NCBI RefSeq assembly: GCF_022605165.1
Contig: NC_063076.1
Location: forward strand, 496,001 to 560,000
Reading direction: 5' to 3'
Origin: Purpureocillium takamizusanense
Lineage: Eukaryota; Ascomycota; Sordariomycetes; Hypocreales; Ophiocordycipitaceae
DNA: 64,000 bases
The notes under the pieces are model-generated. The model was given only the letters and a program-made list of their open reading frames with translations, did no database searches and was not told the origin of the DNA. A program made the translations under genes and the position numbers. This document shows, one piece after another, positions 10,815 through 20,054 of the stretch (positions are counted from its first letter, which is position 1; each line of letters begins with the position of its first letter).

Positions 10815-12795
10815 GCGCGCCGCGCCGCGCCGGCCGAGGCTGCTGCTCCTCCCCCCGGTCGCCCCCTCCATCGGTGGGGTGGTGGAGAGGACACCGACGA
10901 TGACGCACAAACTGTCAGCGTCCAGACAAGGACGGACACGAAAAGCCTTCCCGAGGCAGCTTCACCTGACCTGTGTGTGTGGGCGCGCTTGAGTAGCCGC
11001 GCCTCCCTTCTCATCGCATGACCCTCCTCGTGTGTTTTCCCGTGACTCACCTGCTCTGCTTACCGACTTGACGTAGTTACTTGTGGGTGTTGTTTCGGTG
11101 GGTTGCGTTTCGCGGCCGGCAGGCGAAAAAGACACACCCACGGGGCGGGGCGGACGACGGCGGGGCACAGCACCGAGAGTGATGAGTGTGAGAGAGACAG
11201 TGTGTGTGAGTGATGAGAGCGAGAAGCGGCCCCCGCCGCTGGGCTCCCCCGCTCGCGCGGCGCCGGGCACGCACCTCGGCCACGGTCGGTCGGTCACGGG
11301 GACGGGCTGCTGGGGGTTCGTTCCTGGTCGCCCCAGGGGTCGGACAGCCTCGCGGTTCTGCTGCAGGTTGTTGCTGTGTGACTTGGCTTTTTTTTTTCGA
11401 GAGCGTCACGCCTGGACTCGAAGGATGGCCGCCGCCGCCGTCCGCCCGTGGCAGTGCGCTGTTGCATGCGTGCGTTGCGTTGCATTTCGTTGCGTGCCTG
11501 CCTGCCGCCGGAGAAGCAACCCATGACGAGCAAGCGAAAAGAGCAAGGGAGACTGACGGACGGGAGTACCAAGTAATCTGTGCCTGCGTCGTCGTCCTTC
11601 CGTCCTTCGGGGTCCAAAAGCCTGTCGTGCCACCGATGCAACACCGCGCCACGCGGTCACCATGCTTTTCCCAAGCGCACACCACCACCACCACCATGAT
11701 AGCTCCCCTGCTAGCAGTTCTTCCACCAGCCCATCACCGTCAATACTACTACTGCTGCTGCATGCCACCACCACCAACCACAAGCTGCCGCTGCCGCTGC
11801 TGCTGCTTCCGCGCGCCCGCGGTCGTTTCTCGCCCCCCCCCCTCCCTTCGTCCCGCCCTCTCTCCGGCCTGCCTGCCAGCCCAGCCAACCTGCAAGCCAA
11901 CCTGCAAGCCTGCCGGCCGGTACGTGCACGGCTTGTTCCCCCCCCTGGATCAAGCCAGTCAGTCAGTTCGGTCATACGGTCACTTGCCCATTGACTCGGA
12001 ACTGGGCTTGGGGCTGCTGCTGCTGCTAAAGCTCGCTCGTGTTGTAACCTGCGGCGCACGGCGCACAGCCAAGCCCGGGCACGCCCGCGCGCCCAAAACA
12101 AGAGACAATGAGTTAGTACTGCAAAGTAACCGTACTACTTACTGCACGACGAGACAGGACGAGGAAGAGACCCTGACGATTGGCCTCCACAAGGCTGATA
12201 GAGTCCCCCACCCCCCTCTCCCCTCCCCTCCCCTCCTTCAGCTCGCCCTGAGGGCCCCGCTCCCCGGCCATGTCCGCGTCGGAAAGAAGTTGGAGGGAAG
12301 GGACGGGGGGGGGCCTCTTTGGGACCCGTGTGCTGCCACGCGCGTCGACGACTCGCCCGTTGACAATTCGGTAGCCTGGCCGAGGCGGAAGCTGAGCGGC
12401 GGGCGGGGCAGAAAAAGGCCAGGCTCCGAGGGCGTTCCCGGCCTGGCCTGGTCTCGCGATGGAGGGGGTACACGTGCCTCAAAGAAGACATGACGAGGGT
12501 AGTGACGTTTTTGTTTATCGGGATGAACGCTTCCTTGCCCGCCGCTTGGCCCCTGACTAGTTACCTGGGTATCAAGTCCCGCACTTGTTACTGTGCAGGA
12601 CAATGCGTCCTTCGTGTCCCACTCTTTTTTTCTTCTCTCTTCGGTCGTCACGGAGAGCCTGCCCCCATCGTAGGAACGACGACAACTATCGCCCGCGCGG
12701 TTGCGGCTTGTGCGACGTCACGGACGATGGGCGTTGGCCGCCCGCCCGTCCGGACGCCTCTTCGTCTTCGCCGTCGTTACCGCAACGGGATGAGG

Positions 12796-12822
12796 AGCAG
12801 CAGCAGCAGCAGCAGCAGCAGC
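12796..12822 (+). repeat. (AGC)9 trinucleotide repeat
   Basis: Nine AGC units lie about 2 kb downstream of the CTG tract and have the complementary strand orientation (AGC/CAG versus CTG). Non-coding as far as I can tell. Confidence 0.9.
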
Positions 12823-12938
12823 CCAGCGGGGTCGGGGTTTGGGTTGCACAGTACTGTCGTTTGAAAGGAAAAGCAAGACCCCCCCATTGAGACGGGGGGG
12901 GGGAATGAGAGGGCAAGAAACGAACGGGGAAAAAGAGC

Positions 12939-12980
12939 ATTGCTGTTGATACAGCCGTGTTTGACTATTCATACAGCCGT
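12939..12980 (+). repeat. Dispersed 42-bp repeat, copy A
   Basis: This matches 19606-19647 at 36 of 42 positions, including an identical block CTATTCATACAGCCGT. The A-rich sequence just upstream is also similar. It is probably a fragment of a dispersed element. Confidence 0.6.
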
Positions 12981-13394
12981 TCCGCCGCCAAGAAATTTTT
13001 AGCTAATCCCAAGCCGCGCATCACGCCGTACCGAGCGCCATGTCCGACCTAGACTAGCGTAGTACATGATTGGATAGCTGTACGAATAGTTGAACAAGGC
13101 TATATTAATAGTAATGCTCAAAGATAAAAAATCTTTTCACGACGCTCGTTCAAAAGCTCGAGCCAGCCCATGTTTCGACTCGACGGAGTCGCAAGCAAGC
13201 CTTCATATGAAGAGTGGGCGCTGGGCGGCCCGGGACCACGTGGGGCGACGGTGGGAACTACTGCACCCGCGCTTCGACTCCAATCGGTCCACTATTCTTT
13301 AGGAGTCTGGAAGGAGAGAAGACGCCTTGCAGCACCTGCAATCGAGTGGCGAGGCCCGCCCAATCGGAAGAGCCAATGCATTGGCAGGCTCATT

Positions 13395-13640
13395 AACTAC
13401 ATATATATAATACAGTATAGTTCCTACCCGACTATCATTGCATTAAGCCTATATATATAGTATAATAAGTATTATATGATATAGGGGCATGCCTATTAGT
13501 AGGTTTTATACTCTATAGAAACTAACTAAATAGTAAATTTAATAACTCTAATAGGAGCCCGCGACTAGAATACTGTAAAAGCATATATAACGCATTAACA
13601 GGGGTTAAAACGGTACTTTAACATAGCTACTTTTTGTGCA
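13395..13640. other. TA-rich island, RIP-like
   Basis: A sudden change from GC-rich DNA to sequence dominated by TATA/ATAT, with few CpA/TpG-preserving motifs, is embedded in the gene-poor region. Repeat-induced point mutation of an old transposon copy is the usual cause of such islands in Sordariomycetes. No transposase frame remains. Confidence 0.5.
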
Positions 13641-14082
13641 GGCGGCCAAAGTCACCCTCTAGGCCCTGAGGTGATGCTAATAGAGGCTGCCGAGCAGGGG
13701 CTAGGGTGGGCGCGAAATCTGCCCAATAAAATGAATGCCGAATGCCTGCGAGCGAGCTATTGCTGCAACTGCCTTGCCTTCTTACAGGTGGCTACACCTA
13801 CCTATCTGGGTACTATACAGTACTGAAACCGGAATCCCGCCTGATTTGCTGTACCCTCAATACCCACCACTGCACCGACAGGCAACGTACCGAACAAACG
13901 AAAGCGAACTCGACTGCCTGCCCGCTGGCGTGGCTTGACCGGATGGACTGGGCTGGGGCCGGGCTGGGCTGGCTTACCGCAGCCACGCGGCAGGTGGTTG
14001 CGCCAGCCGCCACTCGCAGCCGCGGGCATCGGACAAGACAGAATGACAGGAACAGACCGATAAACACCCACCTACTAGGCCT

Positions 14083-14463
14083 TGATCCACGACCCTGATT
14101 CAAGTTATGCGAGGACAGCAGAAGAGTACATTCCCGGTAAAATTGGGTGGGGATTTCCCCTCGTTCCGTCCCGGGGTGCGGGGGCGGGATGCCGCTGCTG
14201 CGATGCCTGCTGCGATGCTTGGTGTGATGCTTGTTGCGATGCCTGCTGCGATGCCTGTCGCGATGCTGTTTTGCTTGGCATCTTTCCCTAATGTAGGCAT
14301 GGAGATGGCCCCTGCTAGCGCGGGATATCGCCAGCAAGGGTAGATATGGGTTTATGCAGCTACGGGTTTGCCTCCTCTCGATTATATGCAAATTGCGTAC
14401 TACGTTAAATCGGGAATAGACTGGATTTTATGCGAAAATAATGTAAATCAGGGTCGTGGATCA
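14083..14463. mobile_element. MITE-like element with 18-bp inverted repeats
   Basis: The ends are a perfect 18-bp inverted repeat: TGATCCACGACCCTGATT at 14083-14100 and its reverse complement at 14446-14463. The flanks also resemble each other: CCTACTAGG at the left and CCCACTAGG at the right. The interior (about 345 bp) has no transposase and includes a 12-bp tandem repeat. This fits a small non-autonomous element, although target-site duplication is not certain. Confidence 0.55.
14202..14273 (+). repeat. 12-bp minisatellite, about six units
   Basis: Units of the form GATGCCTGCTGC recur with a 12-bp period (variants GATGCTTGGTGT, GATGCTTGTTGC, GATGCCTGTCGC), inside the inverted-repeat element. 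Confidence 0.8.
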
Positions 14464-15955
14464 GGGTCCTACCCACTAGGTTCATCCGCACGCAGGAACC
14501 TGATGACACCGCCGGTACTGTGCTGCACTTCCGTACCGAGCAACTTACTCTGCTCACCCTCCGGCGGCCTCGCCTCACGCCTGGTGCGAGCCCACCTCCC
14601 CTCCCCTTCCCTCCACCACTCACCGGAATCCCCTTTCAGCCGTCGTACGGTTTTGACCACAGGAACTTGCATCGATTCTTCCTTCCTTGGGCTGTCTAGT
14701 TTGTTGCTGCTCTTCCTTAGCCGGGGGGCGGGTTGCGGCCTTGGATTGGCAGGGCACACTGACGCAGGTTGGCCGAGTTGGGAACTGCATGTAAGAGCTG
14801 AGAAGCGGCAGGCGGGCAGTCTGGACCCTGGACTCTGGGGCCGACTCTGGGCTCTGACGGGAAGAAGACGAGGTCGAGGAGGAGGAGGGGCATGCGGTTT
14901 ACAAACCGCCACGATCGATTCGTGAAGGATGCCACTGGGAACGTGAGCTCTCAGACGTAGAGCTCTCATAGGTAGGTAACCACGGCACCGACCCGAACAT
15001 ACCCGACGAAGCAGTGGCCGAGAAACACATGGCTCTCTTCTGTTGTTTCTGTCTCTGTCTCTCTGCATGCAAACGCCGTGTGATTCGTGATGCAGCACAC
15101 GCCTCCCCCGTCCCCTTCTTTTCGGTGCGCGTCGTCGTCGTAACTAGTCGTGTGCCCATCATCAAGCCGGCGGCAGCACACCGGCGTCGTTCATGCACCC
15201 GTATACGAACGGGCACGTCCTATGCTCGGCTTCGAAGCCGCCGCCGCCGCCGCCGCCTCACAAAGTGCGGTGCCTGGCCCCCTCCCCTCCTTCCCATCCC
15301 CTTGACTCCTCTCCACTCCGCTCCTCCAGGGAAACCCAACCTACACCGGGCTTCTTTGGGCTGGCAGCCGTGTGTGTTGGCCTAAATCGCAAGCTGATGG
15401 CCCAGCAATTCGTGAGGGGGTCGTGTGAGAAGGAGGATAAGAGGTGTGAGAGGAGGGGTGTGAGAGGGTGTGAGAGGGGTGATGGGGGGGCGTGTGGTCG
15501 TGGCAAGAGGGGGGGGGGGGTCTCCAGCAGCCTCGCGGATGGGGGCGGAGCTCCAGGCACGGGCAACACAGCAAGTATATCGCGAGAAGACAACGATCTT
15601 GTGGAGTCATGGCGCTCTGTCAGAGTTGGCTCCTTGCCCGTGAGGCGTTCCCCCCCGCCGCCCCGGGTGAGGCCGGGCGGTGCTCGGACCGGAAGGGGGA
15701 AGTGAGAGAGTGAGAGAGTGAGGGAGAGAGAGAGCGCTGGGCCTGGTGCGGCTCGTCCGATATGTTGTTTATAAGAGCGAGGCAAGAACTGCTGTGAAAG
15801 TGAAGGGGAGGAAAACGTACTGCACTGTACCAGGTTCTACCACAGACAGAATGAGAAATCCAACTTTGCTGTTGCCCGTCATGAACGACACAGGCTCTGC
15901 AATGCGTCCATGGATGCATCACGTCAACTCTAATGAGCACGCAGTCTCCGCTGCT
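14464..15955. other. Upstream region of the P450 gene
   Basis: About 1.5 kb with no supported gene. It contains purine-rich GTGTGAGAGG-type repeats (about 15420-15480), a G12 run (15509-15520) and a GAGAGTGAGAGA tract (about 15703-15740), then the probable 5' leader of the P450 gene. Confidence 0.45.
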
Positions 15956-17533
15956 ATGCCACAACATCTCCTCCTCGCATACCTCGTCACCCTTATTCTC
16001 CTCCTTCCCAAGCTGGTCTCGACCTACAACAACCGTCTGACCACGGTCAAGGCCCGGTCCGCACCAGACACCTCGACCATCCCGCATGTGTCCTCGACGA
16101 TACCCTTCATCGGCCATGCCCTCGAGCTGAAGCGCAACGGCGGCCACTACGTGCGAGACCTCATCCTCCGGAACCCCCAGCACCCGCTCTTCACCATCGA
16201 CCTGCTCTCCAAGAAGCTTGTGGTTGTGAACCCGTCGCTGGACCGCGCCCTGGCCAAGCACTCGCGCGAGACGAGCCTCATCCAGGTGGTGACACTCGTG
16301 GCCGCCCGCTCCCTGGGGCTCAGCGACGAGGGCATCCGCGTCTTCGCCGAGTACGACCCGCGGCCGCTTCACAACCAGGCCATTGGCAGCACGCAGAGCC
16401 ACGACGAGCTGCTGCAGTCGGCCACGGACTATATCCACCGCCGCCTCGGGGAGCAGCCGGCGGCGCAGGAGGTGCAGCTCGGGCGATGGATCTTCGACAC
16501 GGTGCTGGGGGCGACGGCGTGCTCCTTCTGGGGACCCGAGAACCCCTGGAACACGGACCGCGAGTTCATGGACAGCTTCATCACGCTGAGCGACGGCTTC
16601 GAGGACCTGGTCCGCCCCATGGCGTGGCTCACGGCCAGGCCCGTCTACGAGGCGCGCGAGCTCCTCGTCGACCGACTCATGGCCTTTCACCGGGAGCACC
16701 GCGCCAGCCGCGTGTCGAGCGCGGCGCACCGCATCAACGCCATCCGCATGAACAGCGAGGACTGGGAGGGCAACCCCGACTACTACAAGTGCGAGCTGCT
16801 GCAGGCGCTGGGCCTGCTGCCGACGACGAGCACCCTCACCACCTGGCTCTTCCGGCACCTGCTCGTCAACCCGGCCCTGCGGCGCCAGGTCGTGGCCGAG
16901 GTGCGCCGGTTGGGACGCCATGACGTCGACGGCCGGCCCGACATGTCGGACGTGCGGACGACGTGCCCTCACCTCGTGGCGGCTTGGTACGAGACGCTGC
17001 GCCTCAGCATGACCATTGTCCCACGCGTGGCGACCGAGGACTTTGCGCTGCCGGCGGCGGCGTCAGCACCAGCACCGCCAGCGACAGTGCCGTCGGCGGC
17101 CGCGGCCAAGGACTCGGGGGCGGCACTAGCAGCATCTCCGTCGGCATCAGCATCAGCAGCATCAGCTGACGTGACGGTACGCAAAAACGACGTGCTCCTC
17201 CTACCAATGCTGTCCTTCAACCTCGACGCGCAGGCGTGGGGGCCCGACGCCGACACGTTCCGGGCGGAGCGCTTCATCGACGGCGCGACGGGCTCGCTGC
17301 GCACCCCGCTGACGCAAAAGGTGCGCGGGTTCGGTGTCGCGGGAAACCTGTGCCCAGGCAAGAAGATTGGCTTCGACACGGCCATGGCGCTGGCGGCGAC
17401 GCTGCTGCGCGACTTCGACATCGAGGAGGGCGCCGACGGGCCGTTTCGCCCGCCGACGCGGCTGCGGCGCACAAACGTCGGCTTCGACCGGCTGGGCGAC
17501 GATGTGCGCGTGCGGCTGGTGCGGTCCGGGTGA
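15956..17533 (+). CDS. Cytochrome P450 (CYP7/CYP8-like, E-class group IV type)
   Basis: A single exon encodes 525 aa from ATG 15956. That start places an N-terminal membrane anchor at once (LLLAYLVTLILLLPKLV), as in ER P450s. Upstream in-frame ATGs exist (for example 15881) but add unstructured sequence. The K-helix ExxR is WYETLR (E346, R349), and the haem loop is GFGVAGNLCPGKKIGF with the thiolate Cys466. The I-helix region reads LLPTTSTLTTW instead of the usual AGxDT motif, as in CYP7/CYP8-like enzymes that may not use the standard oxygen-activating Thr. A 38-residue Ala/Ser/Pro-rich insert (about 366-405) sits between the K-helix and the haem region. The substrate is unknown. No other biosynthetic genes are adjacent. 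Confidence 0.9.
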   Translation: MPQHLLLAYLVTLILLLPKLVSTYNNRLTTVKARSAPDTSTIPHVSSTIPFIGHALELKRNGGHYVRDLILRNPQHPLFTIDLLSKKLVVVNPSLDRALAKHSRETSLIQVVTLVAARSLGLSDEGIRVFAEYDPRPLHNQAIGSTQSHDELLQSATDYIHRRLGEQPAAQEVQLGRWIFDTVLGATACSFWGPENPWNTDREFMDSFITLSDGFEDLVRPMAWLTARPVYEARELLVDRLMAFHREHRASRVSSAAHRINAIRMNSEDWEGNPDYYKCELLQALGLLPTTSTLTTWLFRHLLVNPALRRQVVAEVRRLGRHDVDGRPDMSDVRTTCPHLVAAWYETLRLSMTIVPRVATEDFALPAAASAPAPPATVPSAAAAKDSGAALAASPSASASAASADVTVRKNDVLLLPMLSFNLDAQAWGPDADTFRAERFIDGATGSLRTPLTQKVRGFGVAGNLCPGKKIGFDTAMALAATLLRDFDIEEGADGPFRPPTRLRRTNVGFDRLGDDVRVRLVRSG

Positions 17534-18763
17534 TGATGGGGAGGGGGGGACGAGAGATGGGATGGTTGGATTGGCAATTTTTTAATTTTTTTTTGCATGG
17601 TGTTGATTGGGAAATTTGGGCCTGTGCTTTTTCAGATTGTACGAGTGCGAGCGAGTGTGGCCAAGGTACCGGCTTTCATTGTACGATTTACCCGCCAGGA
17701 GCAGCAGAAAGCAGGATACCCGCATTAGGCGTGCATTGATTTTATTCTATTCATTTTTGCATCTCTCTGGAATCCTCCGTCTGCCCGTCTATACTGGTGG
17801 TAGCGATATGGTGGGACGTGGGCAACTTGGACACGCCAAATTGAGGTTCACGACGATCGAGAAGTTGATAGCGGGGTTCTATTCCTTCGTCAATCTCCCC
17901 AGCAGCGCCCAGGGATCTAAAGTGCACCTTGGGCTACGATCCCTAACCCACGACGCCGTCGGTCCCGTCTGGGCCTGGGGTACGAGTACGTACAGTAAAA
18001 CGTCCCTATAGGAGCCAAATCACTATAGGGATGTTTTACCGTACCCATACATGGCGGCAACTTTGGACAGAGCGGTGTCGATTACAAGAGTGCGATGCAA
18101 GAGCCACGACGATGGACGAGCCACGCTACAGGCATGCATGTTGCAACGTTGATTGATGGGAACTTTATCAATCTGGCATCTGAGCAATGCATCCATTACC
18201 CCGCCCCCACAGTGCCGCCCATGTTCAAGGTTAATACAGTGGCCTCTGTTACTTTACCCCGCCATGATCAATTCACCCCCGGCGCCACAGCTGTCCGCTG
18301 CCAGGTGAGCTACAGTGGGTAGGGTAGCACCTAGGTAAGGTACCTACCTACTAACCTACCTACTACAGTGGAGTGGGCGTACAGCATGTGCCCGCTGGCC
18401 TCGGCTTCCATGGAGGCGTCGCCGTGGCTCGGGAACCGGCAGGCGGAAGCTGCGGCAAAGGCATTGACATCATTGGTGCATCGACATGGATGGTGATATG
18501 CACATCAATCACACCATCAATCTCAACCACCACTCAACTCAACCTCCCATCTCACTCCCCCCCGGATTCCAACTCTGCCCCTCGTCTTGGCTTACCACGC
18601 ATCAGTATTTCACTCTTCCCCTGCCAATCCGGCCGGAGCACCCTGCAGCTCCCCTCCCTCTCTCCTCATCTCTCGTCCCCTTTTCTCCAGCACCAGCTTG
18701 AGCAGTGACGCCGACAAGACACTTGCCCACCTTTACTTTCATCACAACCACCACCATCAAATC
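17534..18763. other. Spacer between P450 and DsbA-like gene
   Basis: 1.2 kb holding the P450 3' end, an inverted-repeat remnant (listed separately), a TAGGTACCTACCTAC-type simple repeat near 18330-18366 and the CT-rich promoter of the next gene. No further gene was seen. Confidence 0.45.
17991..18043. mobile_element. Collapsed terminal inverted repeat pair (mariner/pogo-like)
   Basis: Two 21-bp arms, 17991-18011 and 18023-18043, are inverted copies with two mismatches and only 11 bp between them. The arms start TACAGTAAAAC and end CCCTATAG. CAGTAAAAC next to TA dinucleotides is reminiscent of Tc1/mariner/pogo-type ends flanked by a TA duplication. It may be a deletion derivative or a very short foldback element. 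It could also act as a hairpin in the P450 3' region. Confidence 0.5.
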
Positions 18764-19426
18764 ATGGCCGTCCCGCCCAGATTCGCCGCCCACAAGCTCG
18801 AGTTCGGCTCCCCGCCGGCCGCCCCCACGGCCTCGTCGTCGGTCCCCCACACGACGCACACGCTCGAGCTCTACGTCGACTACTGCTGCCCCTTCTCCGC
18901 CAAGCAGTTCCTGACACTCACGCGCGACGTCTTCCCACTCGTCCGCGCCAACCCCTCGTGGGCCGCGCTCCTCGCCGTCGTCTTCCGCCAGCAGGTCCAG
19001 CCCTGGCACCCCAGCTCCACGCTCCTCCACGAGTCGGCCCTCGCCGTCCTGCGCCTCGACCCGGCCAAGTTCTGGGAGTACAGCGCCGCCCTCTTCGACG
19101 CCCAAAAGGACTTCTTCGACGTAAACGTCGTCAACGAGCCCCGCAACCAGACGTACCGCCGCCTCGCCAAGCTGGCCGCCGCCCGCGTCGGGCTCGACGA
19201 GGCCAAGGTCTACGCCCTCCTCGAGGTCCCCGACAAGCCCGCCCCGGACGGCTCCCTCAACGTCGGCAACCAGGTGACCAACGACCTCAAGCTGCTCACC
19301 AAGATGAACCGCCTCGTCGGCGTCCACGTCACGCCCACGGTCGTCTTTGATGGTGTCGTCCACGACACCAGCTCCAGCTGGACCGTCGACCAGTGGAAGG
19401 AGTGGCTCGACAAGAACGTTGTCTAG
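18764..19426 (+). CDS. DsbA-like thioredoxin-fold protein
   Basis: A single exon of 220 aa from ATG 18764 (CAAATCATGG context, preceded by a CA-rich leader). After a short N-terminal extension, the beta-strand and active-site-like motif LELYVDYCCPFSAKQF place vicinal cysteines 41-42 where thioredoxin folds keep their redox centre. The helical insert and the cis-Pro strand HVTPTVVFDGVV near residue 190 complete a DsbA-type layout. Homologues in ascomycetes are annotated as thioredoxin-like. The canonical CxxC is not present (CCPFSAK), so classical disulfide exchange is uncertain; glutathione-dependent or structural roles are possible. No secretion signal is evident, so it is probably cytosolic. 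Confidence 0.82.
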   Translation: MAVPPRFAAHKLEFGSPPAAPTASSSVPHTTHTLELYVDYCCPFSAKQFLTLTRDVFPLVRANPSWAALLAVVFRQQVQPWHPSSTLLHESALAVLRLDPAKFWEYSAALFDAQKDFFDVNVVNEPRNQTYRRLAKLAAARVGLDEAKVYALLEVPDKPAPDGSLNVGNQVTNDLKLLTKMNRLVGVHVTPTVVFDGVVHDTSSSWTVDQWKEWLDKNVV

Positions 19427-20054
19427 GTCCTGGCGAATTGGGATACGATTGGCTTAGTAGCTGTATACACTTGATTGGCTCCATAATCGCAGCTTTCATG
19501 AGGAAAGTTGGCGCTCTGATTTCAGGCTGCTTGGACACTAGTCAAGGTGTGTTGGTTAGCTGGGCAGAGCATTACCAGGGATCTATGTACCAAGGAAAAA
19601 AGTGAATTGCTACTGATACAGGCGCCTTTCACTATTCATACAGCCGTCAATGCTTTCTAGTATCACAGAGTGGAAGCCGAACCTTCCCACCTTCTCAAAC
19701 CCTCGTGATCGAGAAGAGGCACCACCCACCCCGTGTAAGCCGTTTGCTGTCGGGCCACCTCATCCAATTGAAGCAATGAAGGCCGGCACACGAGGCCGGT
19801 TAACAAGAATGGGGGCTCTAGAGATTTTGAAGTGATACTTTTCTCAGCGCATGCCGTAGGAATGTGTTGATTGACATAAGATGCCGGTCCTCATAGACCC
19901 CCATTCGTCTTTTCACGCCGGCGACAGGTGTAGGGTAGGTCACTTCTTCCAGTCGCGCAGCCTGGCTCTCTCCATCTTTTCCAACGACATCTCATCTCAT
20001 GCGCATCAATCTCATGTCAACAACAGCACCAGCCACGCCATCATCACCGCAGCC
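19427..20054. other. Spacer between DsbA-like and TMEM70-like genes
   Basis: 628 bp containing the dispersed repeat copy B and the promoter of the TMEM70-like gene. No gene seen. Confidence 0.5.
19606..19647 (+). repeat. Dispersed 42-bp repeat, copy B
   Basis: Second copy of the sequence at 12939-12980 (36 of 42 identical), located about 180 bp downstream of the DsbA-like stop codon in the same orientation. Confidence 0.6.

Larger units (their letters stand above)
8330..13380. other. Gene-poor, GC-rich low-complexity region
   Basis: About 5 kb in which I can support no gene. Open frames are long in places (for example 11210-12493) only because GC-rich, repeat-rich DNA is poor in stop codons. 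Their translations are runs of P, H, C, L and R without domain features. The stretch carries CTG and AGC trinucleotide tracts and many CT-rich blocks. It could hold long untranslated or non-coding transcripts. Confidence 0.4.

Noticed and set aside
11210..12493. Plus-strand open frame of 427 codons
   Set aside because: Composition is dominated by Pro, Cys, His, Leu and Arg from GC-rich simple repeats. No domain is visible, and equally open frames run on the other strand.
15956..19426. Biosynthetic gene cluster around the P450
   Set aside because: Neighbours are a DsbA-like protein and a mitochondrial protein. There is no PKS, NRPS, terpene synthase, transporter or pathway-specific regulator within reach.
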